Below the pieces are notes generated by a model that was not told where the DNA came from, did no database searches, and was given only the letters and a program-made list of their open reading frames with translations. From positions 21,745 to 85,744 of the forward strand of contig JBDHEI010000008.1 in NCBI GenBank assembly GCA_039591075.1: a DNA stretch of 64,000 nt, given 5' to 3'. Positions 54,365 to 62,834 of this stretch are shown here, one piece after another. Made by a program: the position numbers and the translations under genes. Origin of the DNA: JAOTVV01 sp039591075 (GTDB lineage Bacteria; Gemmatimonadota; Gemmatimonadetes; Gemmatimonadales; GWC2-71-9). Position 1 is the first letter of the stretch, and each line of letters begins with the position of its first letter.

Positions 54365-55407
54365 GACGGCCCTCCGATGTGGGTGGGGACCGGTCCCCGC
54401 TCGAGGCCGGGCCACGGAAGCCGCGGATCGGCGTCCAGGTAGGCGTTACTGCGCTCGCCGCGCTCGAGATGAAACCACCCGGCGCGAGCGATCATGGCGG
54501 CGTTGTCCGCGTTCAGGCGGGGCTCGGCGACCACCACCCGTGCGCGTCCGGCAAGGTGGACCGCCATCACCTCCGCGAGGGTTCGGCTGCAGGCCACCCC
54601 ACCGCCAAGCACCACGGTCGCATAACCGGTTTGCTCCACAGCCCGGTCTACCTTGTCGGCGAGCACGTCGAACACGGCGGACTGAAAGGACGCCGCCAGG
54701 TCGGCCTGATCCCGCGCGACATCGGACGACCGCCGTACGGCGTGGAGAACTGCAGTCTTCAGCCCGCTGAACGAGAAATCGAACCCGTCGCCCCGCATCG
54801 GCCGCGGCAGGTCGAAGCGATCCGTTCCACGGTGTGCCACGGACTCAATGGCGGGGCCCCCGGGGTATCCGAGACCGAGGAGGCCGGCCACCTTGTCGAA
54901 TGCCTCTCCCGCGGCGTCGTCCCGGGTCTCACCGAGGACGCGGTAGCGCCCCCACTCGGGTACGTCGAGGAGCAGCGTGTGGCCGCCCGATACGACGAGG
55001 GCGACGAATGGTGGAGTGCAAGCGGGATGCTGGAAGGTCGGTGCGAAGACGTGACCTTCGAGGTGGTGCACGCCGATGAGTGCCCGGTTTGACGTGGCGG
55101 CCAGCGCCTTGGCGTAGCACACGCCAACGAGGAGAGAGCCGACCAGGCCCGGCCCAGCCGTGACAGCGATCGCGTCGATCGCACCGAGTGACACGCCGGC
55201 GAGGTCCAGAGCCTGTCGCACGACGGGTCCGATCGTCCGCACGTGGGCACGCGAGGCTAGCTCTGGCACGACGCCCCCGAACACGGCGTGAATGTCCTGT
55301 GACAGGATGACGAGGCTCGCGAGCTCGATGCGCTGACCGTCGCGGATCAGCACCGCCGCCGAGGTCTCGTCGCAGGACGTCTCGATGCCGAGGACGACGT
55401 CAATCAC
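54361..55407 (-). CDS. tsaD: tRNA N6-threonylcarbamoyladenosine transferase subunit
   Basis: 348 residues. GIETSCDETSAAVL opens the ASKHA fold, the metal-binding HxxxH is in GVHHLEGHVFAPT (His115, His119), and FSFSGLKTAVLHAV and LVVSGGHTLLL are family motifs. TsaD transfers threonylcarbamoyl to A37 of ANN-decoding tRNAs. It overlaps ybbR by 8 nt. Confidence 0.95.
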   Translation of the reverse strand: MIDVVLGIETSCDETSAAVLIRDGQRIELASLVILSQDIHAVFGGVVPELASRAHVRTIGPVVRQALDLAGVSLGAIDAIAVTAGPGLVGSLLVGVCYAKALAATSNRALIGVHHLEGHVFAPTFQHPACTPPFVALVVSGGHTLLLDVPEWGRYRVLGETRDDAAGEAFDKVAGLLGLGYPGGPAIESVAHRGTDRFDLPRPMRGDGFDFSFSGLKTAVLHAVRRSSDVARDQADLAASFQSAVFDVLADKVDRAVEQTGYATVVLGGGVACSRTLAEVMAVHLAGRARVVVAEPRLNADNAAMIARAGWFHLERGERSNAYLDADPRLPWPGLERGPVPTHIGGPS

Positions 55408-56347
55408 GGATGGCTCGGCGGACCACGACCGAGTCGGGGGTGACCCACGCGGTGACGTCCCTCGGTGCCGTGACCTCGAGCCCGACGATAGTCTCGCGGG
55501 TTCCGCCTTGGGGCCGTGCCCGCACGCGCACGCTGTCGCGCGTGAGCGCCGGCAGCCGGATGCGTCGCCCGCGGATGGTGACGCTCACCAGGCGAGGATC
55601 GCTCACCCAGCCGCCCGGTGGGCTCGACACGACGACCACGGGGATCCCCATCAGGACCTTCTCCGCAAAGCCGCCGACATCCGCTTCGACGAGCACCTCC
55701 TGGTGTGACAGCCGAAGGCCACCCAGACCCGCCGTGTCGATCGCCAGGCGTTGGCTCACGGGGTTGGTCACCCCACGCAATTCCAGTGGAACCGTCAGCA
55801 CCGAATCGAGGTCCGACATGCGAGCGTCGGGTCCGCGGATCGTGATACTGCTGGGCGTCACGAGGATGGTGCCGAAAAGCTGATATCCGGAATCCGGCTC
55901 TAGCGCGACGCGCGGGAGAACCGGCACGCTCCGCTGCACCACGTCGTCGAGCTGGACGGTGACCGTGCGCGGCTCGATTTGCTGCACTTTGACGGCCGCG
56001 CCTTCGATCGTGCCGAGGTCCGCGATGCTGAGCTGCACCTGGAACTCGGACCCGGAAATGCTGTCGGGCAGTGCCTTGCGAATGACGGGAGGCCGTCCGT
56101 AGAGCTTGATCAACTCGCGCGCGGTTCCTGTAAACAGGGCCTGCACGGGAGGATGCTCGCTGCTGACGATCGACCGTCCGGGTGGCGGCTCGATCTCGAG
56201 TCTAACCGGTACGAGCTGGGTGGAGGGTTCCTCCGCCGCGACCGCCGCCCACAAGATTGCCGCAAGGATCAGCGCGGTGACCTTGATGGGCCAGTTGTCG
56301 AGCAGGACGGCGCGAAACTTACTGAACGCGTTCTTCCACTGTGTCAT
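55400..56347 (-). CDS. YbbR-domain membrane protein (CdaR-like)
   Basis: 315 residues. One N-terminal helix (WPIKVTALILAAILWAAVAA) is followed by about four YbbR-like beta repeats, visible at VPVRLEIEPPPGRSIVSSEH, VQVQLSIADLGTIEG-type segments and VVVSSPPGGWVSDPRLVSVT. In Firmicutes CdaR controls the diadenylate cyclase CdaA; no cdaA is next to it here, so the partner is unknown. ATG 56347 overlaps tlpA by 29 nt. Confidence 0.88.
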   Translation of the reverse strand: MTQWKNAFSKFRAVLLDNWPIKVTALILAAILWAAVAAEEPSTQLVPVRLEIEPPPGRSIVSSEHPPVQALFTGTARELIKLYGRPPVIRKALPDSISGSEFQVQLSIADLGTIEGAAVKVQQIEPRTVTVQLDDVVQRSVPVLPRVALEPDSGYQLFGTILVTPSSITIRGPDARMSDLDSVLTVPLELRGVTNPVSQRLAIDTAGLGGLRLSHQEVLVEADVGGFAEKVLMGIPVVVVSSPPGGWVSDPRLVSVTIRGRRIRLPALTRDSVRVRARPQGGTRETIVGLEVTAPRDVTAWVTPDSVVVRRAIRD

Positions 56348-56879
56348 GGGAGCCCAGGAGTCGACGCATGAGTTGGATCTGTGAGGGGTGGTCCCAATCC
56401 GCAGGGCCGATGACCTTCTTCACGATTACGCCGTCACGGTCGATCACGAAACTCTCCGGTACCCCGGTAGTCTGGTAAATCCGCTCGATCCGACCCGACC
56501 GATCCTGCAGGACGTCGAACGTCAACGCACGGGCCGCAATCCACTCGCGAACCTCTTCAGAGCCGGCATCGTCCACACTGACGGCTACGACGCGAAGCCC
56601 TGCGTCGTGGAGCTCGTCGTAGAGCCGCTGCATGGAGGGCATCTCCTTCACACAAGGCGGGCACCACGTCGCCCAGACGTTCAGCAGAACCACCTGCCCG
56701 CGGTAACTGCTGAACATCACGGTGTCGCCGCTGATCACGTTGACCGCCGTGAAATCGGGCGCTTCGCTTTCCACGCCGACCGGCTGTAGCGAGGGCGTGA
56801 GTAGCAGCCCGGCGATCAGGCCGGCACCCAAGGTGCCGATGATCGCAAGAACGAAGATCCACTGACCGCGTTGCGTCAT
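56319..56879 (-). CDS. TlpA-like membrane-anchored thiol-disulfide oxidoreductase
   Basis: 186 residues. A single N-terminal helix (WIFVLAIIGTLGAGLIAGLL) anchors a periplasmic thioredoxin fold with WCPPC (Cys73, Cys76) in LLNVWATWCPPCVKEMPS and the cis-Pro loop TTGVPESFVIDRDG. Probably a reductant for periplasmic cysteines, for example in cytochrome c maturation; no ccm genes are in this window. It starts one base after the rpe stop. Confidence 0.91.
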   Translation of the reverse strand: MTQRGQWIFVLAIIGTLGAGLIAGLLLTPSLQPVGVESEAPDFTAVNVISGDTVMFSSYRGQVVLLNVWATWCPPCVKEMPSMQRLYDELHDAGLRVVAVSVDDAGSEEVREWIAARALTFDVLQDRSGRIERIYQTTGVPESFVIDRDGVIVKKVIGPADWDHPSQIQLMRRLLGSHDTVEERVQ

Positions 56880-56880
56880 T

Positions 56881-57549
56881 TCACGTCACCGTCAAACAGC
56901 GTTTGCGCAGTTCCCGTACCTCCCGTGCCGGATCGTCGGCAGCGAAGATGGCCGATCCCGCTACGAACGTGTCGGCCCCAGCCGATCGCGCGCCGAAAAT
57001 CGTCTCTCTCGATATACCGCCGTCAACCTCGAGGTACGCTGCGCTCCCTCGCTCTTCCAGGAGGTGGCGAGCCCGCCCGATTTTGCCCAGCGAGGCGGGA
57101 ATGAACTCTTGGGCGGGGAATCCCGGGTTCACCGTCATGAGCAGCAACAGGTCCAGATCGTCGAGGACCTCACCTGCCAGGCTGAGCGGCGTTCCGGGAT
57201 TCAACGCGAGTCCGGCGAGCATGCCTCGCTGGCGCACGGCCTGCAGCTGCCGTTGGACGTGGCGCGTCGCTTCCGGATGAAAGGTAAACACCGACGCGCC
57301 CACATCGGCAAACGCGTCGATGAAGATCTCGGGCCGCTCCACCATCAGGTGCACGTCGATGGGGAGCGTCGTCGCGCGGCGGACAGCGGCGATCATGCCC
57401 GCGCCGAAGGTCAGGTTCGGCACGAAGTGACCGTCCATCACGTCTACATGAATCCAGTCGGCACCGGCGTCCTCGACGAGGCCGATCTGCTCTTCGAGCC
57501 GCAGCAGGTCCGCACTGAGCACGCTGGTTGCGATCCGCATGCCGCTCAT
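56881..57549 (-). CDS. rpe: Ribulose-phosphate 3-epimerase
   Basis: 222 residues. RIATSVLSADLLRLEEQIGL, the metal and active-site strand WIHVDVMDGHFVPNLTFG, LLLMTVNPGFPAQEFIP (usual Gly-Gly replaced by Pro-Ala) and AAYLEVDGGISRETI mark this TIM-barrel enzyme of the pentose phosphate pathway. ATG 57549 overlaps the expected stop of the PASTA gene (ATGA); ATG 57540 is also possible. In the sequence as given, an upstream one-base shift makes the PASTA frame run straight into this gene, but rpe keeps its own start. Confidence 0.92.
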   Translation of the reverse strand: MSGMRIATSVLSADLLRLEEQIGLVEDAGADWIHVDVMDGHFVPNLTFGAGMIAAVRRATTLPIDVHLMVERPEIFIDAFADVGASVFTFHPEATRHVQRQLQAVRQRGMLAGLALNPGTPLSLAGEVLDDLDLLLLMTVNPGFPAQEFIPASLGKIGRARHLLEERGSAAYLEVDGGISRETIFGARSAGADTFVAGSAIFAADDPAREVRELRKRCLTVT

Positions 57550-58383
57550 GGTGTGGCACCCCGTGCCAGGGTCACGTTGATGGGTGTTCCGGGGGCACTT
57601 AGCGTCCTGGGTGCCGGATCCTGGTCGATGATGGTGCCCGGCGGGGCCGTCGGGCATCGTTCGCCGCACCGACGTCCCGAGCCGTAAGCCCACCCGCGCG
57701 AGCGCGGAGTCGGCCTCGAGCGGGGTCAGGCCGGCGAGGTTGGGCACGGGGATCGTCGGCGCGCCGACGCTGACGACGAGGGTCACCGATGCACCGGGAA
57801 GGAGACTGGTGCCGGCCGGTGGTCGGGTGTTGATCACGACGTCTTTTGGTGCCGGTGCCTGAGTCGCCTCGGTCCGTCCAACCGAGAGGCCAGTCGCAGC
57901 GAGGATCTGCTCGGCCAGCGCGGCATCGTAGCCGTTCAGATCGGGTACAGGAATTCGCTGCGGGCCGCTGCTGACCACCAGCGTCACCGTTTGGCCGCGC
58001 GTCACGGACGTCCCGGAGGGTGGATCCTGCCACACCACGTGACCCTGAGAGGTGGTGGGGTGACTTTCCGTGCCAACCTGCCCCAGCCGCAACCCCGATT
58101 CGGCCAGGGCTGCGGTGGCCCGGTCCTGAGGCAACCCGACGACCCGTGGGACGGTAATGGTCGTGGCGAAGATTGGCGCGGGAAACAGGAAGAGCACGGC
58201 CGCCAGATACCCCAGGCCGAACGCGCCGAGCGTGCCGCCAACGAGGAACCAGGTTCGTCCCCCGCCCGGTGTGCGGCGAACCAGGACGGGGAGCCAGGTT
58301 GCCACCCAGGTCCCGACGGTTTCGGCCCAGCGACGGATGCCAGGCCGCCGTCCACTCCCCGACGTGTGTCGTCGAAATTTCAC
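57546..58383 (-). CDS. PASTA-domain membrane protein, frameshifted near its 3' end
   Basis: About 278 residues after correction. A short basic cytoplasmic part, one membrane helix (residues 45-68) and three extracytoplasmic PASTA repeats: ITVPRVVGLPQDRATAALAE, IPVPDLNGYDAALAEQILAA, IPVPNLAGLTPLEADSALAR. At GGG 57639-57637 one extra base shifts the frame. Without it the last repeat finishes normally (TIIDQDPAPRTL, then GTPINVTLARG) and stops at TGA 57548-57546, overlapping rpe ATG. With it the frame continues in-line into rpe as a ~500-residue fusion with a nonsense linker. PASTA domains bind peptidoglycan; there is no kinase domain here. Confidence 0.82.
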
Positions 58384-59639
58384 CCGCGTCGCCTCATGCG
58401 TGCGCCATACCCGCCATCGGTTCCGGAATCGGGAGGAAATATCGACAGGTCGTCGCTTTCTCGATAGAACCCGGGGTGACGTTCAAGGAATCCGTCCACC
58501 TGATCCCCGTTTTCCTCCTGCTCGAGTGAACAGGTAAGGTAGATCAATCGTCCTCCGTCACCGACCACGCCGGCGGCGGCATCCAGGATTTCCCGTTGGC
58601 GACGCGCCTGTTCTTGGATGCGGCGTGCCGTGAGCCGCCACCGAGCGTCCGGGTGGCGCCTCAGGGTACCTGTGGCACTGCATGGCGCGTCAATGAGCAC
58701 GGTGTCCATACGTGCGGCGGCGAACGGAGGGTAGCGTGCGTCCGCTGCCAAAACCAACACCTCCGGCGCGGCGCGGCACAGAGTCTCGCGTAACAGGGCC
58801 AGGCGAGGGCGGGCGCGATCGGATGCGACGACGCGGTGTCCTGCCGCCGCGAGCACGGCGGCCTTGCCCCCAGGCGCCGCGCAGGCATCCCACACGCGGC
58901 CGGTCTGCGGCACTGCCGCGAAGCGCAGGAGCCGGGCCTGCGCCGCGTCCTGCACCACGAAGGCTCCGTCGGCGAATCCCGGTAGCGACCGCACTGACGG
59001 TGTGCGAACCACGAATCCGGCGCCGAAGGGCGCGTCCTCGAACATGATCCCCGAGGCCTCGAGCGCCGCCCGGAGCCGGTCGGGCCCCCAGCGGGTGGGC
59101 CGGATGGTGATAGTCGGTCGCGCGTTGTTGTGGTGGAGCAGGGCCTCGGTGCGGTCCGCCCCGTAGCGCGCGAGCCAGCGGCGGACCAGCCACCCCGGAT
59201 GGGAGTGGCGTTCGGCCAAATCGAGCCCGTCGGGGGTGGGAGCTTCTTCGCCGTCGGAAGCACTCAGGCGGCGCAGCACCGCGTTCACCATGCCGGCGGG
59301 ACGGTTACCGACCGCCGTCTTCGCCACTTCCACGGTGGCGGAGAGCGCAGCGTAGCCGGGTACGCGATCCAAGTACGTCAGCTGGTAGGCGCCGATTCGA
59401 AGCAGATCCTTCACGTCGGGGTTCACGCGCTTCCAGGCCGGGCTCGTGAGCTGGCGGAGACGTCGATCCAGCTCCCGTCGATGCCGCAGGACACCAGCCG
59501 CCACCTCGTGTGCTAGACGCCGGTCGGCAGCGGAGAGGTCGGTGACCGCCTCGTCCAGCGCCTCGTCGAAGCGGCGACCCTCACGGACGCGGCGCAGCAC
59601 CGTTAGCACCGCCATCCGAGCCGCCATCCCTGACGGCAC
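58380..59639 (-). CDS. rsmB: 16S rRNA (cytosine-967 C5)-methyltransferase
   Basis: 419 residues. The N-terminal NusB-like domain (RFDEALDEAVTDLSAADRRL; LLRIGAYQLTYLDRVPGYAA) precedes an SAM-dependent methyltransferase with VWDACAAPGGKAAVLAAAGH. The two catalytic-cysteine motifs are LIDAPCSATGTLRRHPDARW and IYLTCSLEQEENGDQV. It methylates C967 of 16S rRNA. It starts three bases after the thiG stop, and its stop overlaps the PASTA gene start (ATGA). Confidence 0.93.
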   Translation of the reverse strand: MPSGMAARMAVLTVLRRVREGRRFDEALDEAVTDLSAADRRLAHEVAAGVLRHRRELDRRLRQLTSPAWKRVNPDVKDLLRIGAYQLTYLDRVPGYAALSATVEVAKTAVGNRPAGMVNAVLRRLSASDGEEAPTPDGLDLAERHSHPGWLVRRWLARYGADRTEALLHHNNARPTITIRPTRWGPDRLRAALEASGIMFEDAPFGAGFVVRTPSVRSLPGFADGAFVVQDAAQARLLRFAAVPQTGRVWDACAAPGGKAAVLAAAGHRVVASDRARPRLALLRETLCRAAPEVLVLAADARYPPFAAARMDTVLIDAPCSATGTLRRHPDARWRLTARRIQEQARRQREILDAAAGVVGDGGRLIYLTCSLEQEENGDQVDGFLERHPGFYRESDDLSIFPPDSGTDGGYGARMRRRG

Positions 59640-59642
59640 CGC

Positions 59643-60440
59643 TCAATCCAGCATGCCGGACGTGGGGCTCGAAGGGACGGCAATTTCCCGCGTCGGCATC
59701 CGCCCGGCTAGGAAGGCCAAGCGTCCGGCATCGACGGCGTGGCGCATAGCCGTCGCCATGGCTACCGGATGGCGCGCGGCAGCCAAGGCTGTGTTCATGA
59801 GGATGCCGTCGACACCCTGTTCCATCGTGAGGCACGCGTCCGATGCCGTGCCGACACCCGCGTCCACGATCACCGGCGCCGTGACACGCCGCTTGATCGT
59901 TCGGATCGTGTAGGGGTTGATGAGACCGAGACCGCTCCCGATGGGCGAAGCGAGTGGCATGATAGCGGCGCAGCCCACATCCTCGAGCCGCAGCGCGGTG
60001 ACCAGGTCTTCGTTGGTGTAGGCCATCACGTTGAATCCCTCACCCACCAGGACCTCGGCTGCCTGGAGCAGACCCGCGACGTCAGGGAGGAGCGTCTCTT
60101 CGTCGCCAATGACCTCGAGCTTGATGAATTCGTTGAAACCGGCCTCGCGCGCGAGGCGTGCGTATCGGATGGCGTCATCTGCCGTGTAGCACCCCGCCGT
60201 GTTGGCGAGCAGAAAGTAGCGGCTTGGGTCGAGGTGATGGAGCACACCCTCTTCCTTGGTTCGATCGAGATCGACTCGCCGCACCGCTACGGTCACCACC
60301 TCGGCCCCGGAGGCCTCGATGGCGTGAATCATGGTGGCATTGTCACGGTATTTCCCAGTTCCTACCATGAGGCGGGACCGGAATATTCGCTCGCCGATAC
60401 GGAGGGGCTCGTCCCTGATTCCCTCAGCTCGATTGCTCAT
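59643..60440 (-). CDS. thiG: Thiazole synthase
   Basis: 265 residues, the usual length. ThiG condenses 1-deoxyxylulose 5-phosphate, a glycine-derived imine and ThiS thiocarboxylate into the thiazole of thiamin. Motifs: FRSRLMVGTGKYRDNATMIH, VVTVAVRRVDLDR, FIKLEVIGDEETLLPD (Schiff-base lysine), AAIMPLASPIGSGLGLINP and VDAGVGTASDACLTMEQGVD. It lies 34 bases after thiS on the same strand. Confidence 0.96.
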   Translation of the reverse strand: MSNRAEGIRDEPLRIGERIFRSRLMVGTGKYRDNATMIHAIEASGAEVVTVAVRRVDLDRTKEEGVLHHLDPSRYFLLANTAGCYTADDAIRYARLAREAGFNEFIKLEVIGDEETLLPDVAGLLQAAEVLVGEGFNVMAYTNEDLVTALRLEDVGCAAIMPLASPIGSGLGLINPYTIRTIKRRVTAPVIVDAGVGTASDACLTMEQGVDGILMNTALAAARHPVAMATAMRHAVDAGRLAFLAGRMPTREIAVPSSPTSGMLD

Positions 60441-60474
60441 CGACTCGTCTTTCCGCGTCGGAACGGTTTGCAGG

Positions 60475-60687
60475 TTAACCGCCTCCGACGAAATGCACTA
60501 TTTCGACCTGGTCCCCATCGCCGAGCCGAGTGACCTCGAGTTCCGGCCGACGCACGATGGCGCGGTTCAGCTCGACCACTACTGCCCGCGGATCGAGATC
60601 GACCTGATGCAGCAGATCTCGCAGCGAGGCGTTCGCGGTGATCCGCCGCGCCTTGCCGTTGACCGTCACGGTGATGGAATCTGTCAT
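60475..60687 (-). CDS. thiS: Sulfur carrier protein ThiS
   Basis: 70 residues, a ubiquitin-like fold ending in a glycine run (HFVGGG) whose C-terminal Gly receives sulfur for the thiazole ring. VTVNGKARRITANASLRDLL and VVELNRAIVRRPELEV fit ThiS. It is followed by its partner thiG. No ThiF activating enzyme is encoded nearby. Confidence 0.92.
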   Translation of the reverse strand: MTDSITVTVNGKARRITANASLRDLLHQVDLDPRAVVVELNRAIVRRPELEVTRLGDGDQVEIVHFVGGG

Positions 60688-60739
60688 GACGAGCAGCTAC
60701 GTGTGGCTCGATCCGGTGGACGTGGTGCCGGTCCTCGCG

Positions 60740-61360
60740 TCAATCCGGCCTGTCGGTACTTCCCGCTAAACATAGCAGCATCCGCGCCGCGACCGCATTG
60801 GGATCGGAGGCGGTCCACAGGGCCGAGATGGCGGCGACCCCCCACGCGCCGGCGTCCCGACATTTCTCCACACGCGCTGCGGTCACGCCGCCAATGGCGA
60901 CTACCCGTGCCGGAGCCGCGTGCTCGATGGCCGCAGGTCCCAACGCCGGTCGTCCCGGATGGGAGGGGGTTTCCCATATCGGTCCCAGGAAGACGTAGTC
61001 GGCCCCGTCGTCCCACGCGGCCCGCGCCTCCGCCGGGGAATGGGTGGATCGGCCAATCAGTGTGTTGGCTCCTAGCAGACGGCGGGCATCGGCGACGGAG
61101 AGTCCGCGGCTCGGGAGGTGCACCCCCGCCGCACCGAGGTGCGGGACGAGATCGAGCCGGTCGTTGACGAAAAGGAGGTCCGGTGGCCAGCGCAGCTCGC
61201 GCGCCAGGTGGGCCAGCGGTGCGGCGGGCAGGGATTGAGATCGGAGCTGGAGTGCCACCGGCCCGGCGGCCACGATCAGGGCCGCCCGTTCGGCGAAGTC
61301 GGGGAGCGCCAGAATCTGATCGTTGGTGACCGCGTGCAGGCGAGGGGGCTCTCGAGTCAG
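60740..61360 (-). CDS. thiE: Thiamin-phosphate synthase (ThiE/TenI family), probable CTG start
   Basis: About 206 residues. RLHAVTNDQILALPDFAE is the first strand of the TIM barrel, and LLFVNDRLDLVPHLGAAGVH, LIGRSTHSPAEARAAWDDGA, YVFLGPIWETPS and VVAIGGVTAARVEKC follow in family order. The usual ThiE TPTK lysine is replaced (TPSHPG), so a TenI-like role is possible. No ATG, GTG or TTG precedes the conserved first strand except far inside fmt (61585). CTG 61360 overlaps the fmt stop as CTGA and has AAGGGAG ten bases upstream, making it the best candidate start. Confidence 0.82.
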   Translation of the reverse strand: MTREPPRLHAVTNDQILALPDFAERAALIVAAGPVALQLRSQSLPAAPLAHLARELRWPPDLLFVNDRLDLVPHLGAAGVHLPSRGLSVADARRLLGANTLIGRSTHSPAEARAAWDDGADYVFLGPIWETPSHPGRPALGPAAIEHAAPARVVAIGGVTAARVEKCRDAGAWGVAAISALWTASDPNAVAARMLLCLAGSTDRPD

Positions 61361-62286
61361 GCGAACGTGTCTCCCTTGACGGCACCCCGGCCACGAATCC
61401 AGTCTGCGGCCGCCATGCGCGGACGTCCGGCAGGCTGGACGTCGAGGAACTGCACGGCACCATGGCCCGTCGCCACGATAAGGGCCGGATCCGTCTCGAC
61501 GATCTCGCCTGGGGCACCCTGGGCCGGCTCGATTCCCAGGATGGGTCCGAAGAGCTTCACCTCGCGGTCGCGAAGCGTGGTCCACGCGCCGGGCCGCGGA
61601 TCGAACGCGCGGGCCTGTCGGTCAATGCGACTGGCGGGCTCCTCCCAGCGAATGGACGCAAGCTCTCGGGAAATCTTCGGCGCGAACGACGCGTGCTCGT
61701 GATCCTGCTCGTGCCAGACGGCGGTGTCGGTCTCGATGAGGGCCAGGGCTTCCACCAACGCCAGCGCGCCGAGCTCCGCCAGCCGGACGGTGAGCTCGCC
61801 TCCAGTCTCGTCTGGCGCGATCGGGGTGGGAACCTGGAGCGCGATAGGCCCTTCATCCATGCGGGCGACCATCCGCATCACGGTGATCCCCGTCGTGTCG
61901 AGCCCGGCGAGGATGGCGTGCTCGATCGGCGCTGCCCCGCGCAGGGCCGGGAGCAGCGATGCGTGGACGTTGAGCATCCCCATCGAAGGCACGTCGAGCA
62001 GCGCCTGTTTCAGGATATGTCCGTAGGCCACCACGACGCCGATATCGGGGGCGTGGCGCTCGAGCAAGGCGACCGTGTCGCCGGTGTTCGGCGTCTCGGG
62101 CTGGAACACCGGGACTTCCGCCTCCTTCGCTGCCACGTGGATTGGCGAGGGCACCGTGCGCGAGCGGGACCGTCCCTTCGGACGGTCCGGCTGCGTGATG
62201 ACTGCCGCGACGTCGAACCCCTCGCCGACCAGCGCCCGCAGTGACGGGACCGCAAACTCGGGGGTGCCGAAGAACACGATCCGCAC
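61357..62286 (-). CDS. fmt: Methionyl-tRNA formyltransferase
   Basis: 309 residues. RIVFFGTPEFAVPSLRALV, AYGHILKQALLDVPSMGMLN, HASLLPALRGAAPIEHAILA with the SLLP loop, and ITVMRMVARMDEGPI are the 10-formyl-THF-dependent formyltransferase core; a C-terminal oligonucleotide-binding domain follows. It formylates initiator Met-tRNA. GTG 62286 is two bases after the def stop; longer frames upstream run inside def. Confidence 0.95.
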   Translation of the reverse strand: MRIVFFGTPEFAVPSLRALVGEGFDVAAVITQPDRPKGRSRSRTVPSPIHVAAKEAEVPVFQPETPNTGDTVALLERHAPDIGVVVAYGHILKQALLDVPSMGMLNVHASLLPALRGAAPIEHAILAGLDTTGITVMRMVARMDEGPIALQVPTPIAPDETGGELTVRLAELGALALVEALALIETDTAVWHEQDHEHASFAPKISRELASIRWEEPASRIDRQARAFDPRPGAWTTLRDREVKLFGPILGIEPAQGAPGEIVETDPALIVATGHGAVQFLDVQPAGRPRMAAADWIRGRGAVKGDTFA

Positions 62287-62288
62287 GG

Positions 62289-62834
62289 TCAGAACCTCGA
62301 GGGGGTCTCGCTCGGGGTGGAGATGTCCTTCAGATATCCCTCCTGGCCCTTGCGGAGTCGGCGCCACTTCTGCAGCAGCATGCGGCGCTTCAACGGACTC
62401 AGGTGGTCGAGGAACAGGATGCCGTCCATGTGGTCGATCTCGTGCTGGATCACTCGGGCAAGTAGATCCGCTGCCTCGAATTGCATGCGCTCGCCGTCGA
62501 GCGTCGTGGTCTCGATCACCACGCGCTGCGAACGGTCGACGTCGGCAAAGATGTCGGGGATCGACAGACATCCCTCCTCTCCCCGCGTCTTCCCATCCCG
62601 TTCGAGGATCACCGGGTCGATCAGCACCACCGGGTCCTCCTCGTCCGGGTGCACCACGGCGACTCGCCGTGCCGTACCGACCTGATTGGCCGCCAGGCCG
62701 ATTCCGCTGTCGGCATGCATCGTGTCGAAGAGATGCCGGACGAGGTCCCGGACCTCGTCGTCCACCTCCCCAACCTCGGTCGCCCGCTGACGCAGGACCG
62801 GCGAGCCCAGGAGGTGGATCGGCAGCAGGCTCAT
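62289..62834 (-). CDS. def: Peptide deformylase
   Basis: 181 residues. The three motifs are GIGLAANQVG (44-53), EEGCLSIP with metal ligand Cys89, and QHEIDHMDG with His131 and His135 and catalytic Glu. It removes the formyl group from new proteins, the counterpart of the fmt product encoded next. Its start overlaps yajC by 4 nt. The C-terminal basic helix (KRRMLLQKWRRLRKG) is a common tail. Confidence 0.96.
   Translation of the reverse strand: MSLLPIHLLGSPVLRQRATEVGEVDDEVRDLVRHLFDTMHADSGIGLAANQVGTARRVAVVHPDEEDPVVLIDPVILERDGKTRGEEGCLSIPDIFADVDRSQRVVIETTTLDGERMQFEAADLLARVIQHEIDHMDGILFLDHLSPLKRRMLLQKWRRLRKGQEGYLKDISTPSETPSRF

Noticed and set aside
60688..60739. TPP riboswitch before thiS
   Set aside because: The gap is 52 bases, too short for the ~100-nt thi-box fold, and the conserved CTGAGA motif was not seen there.
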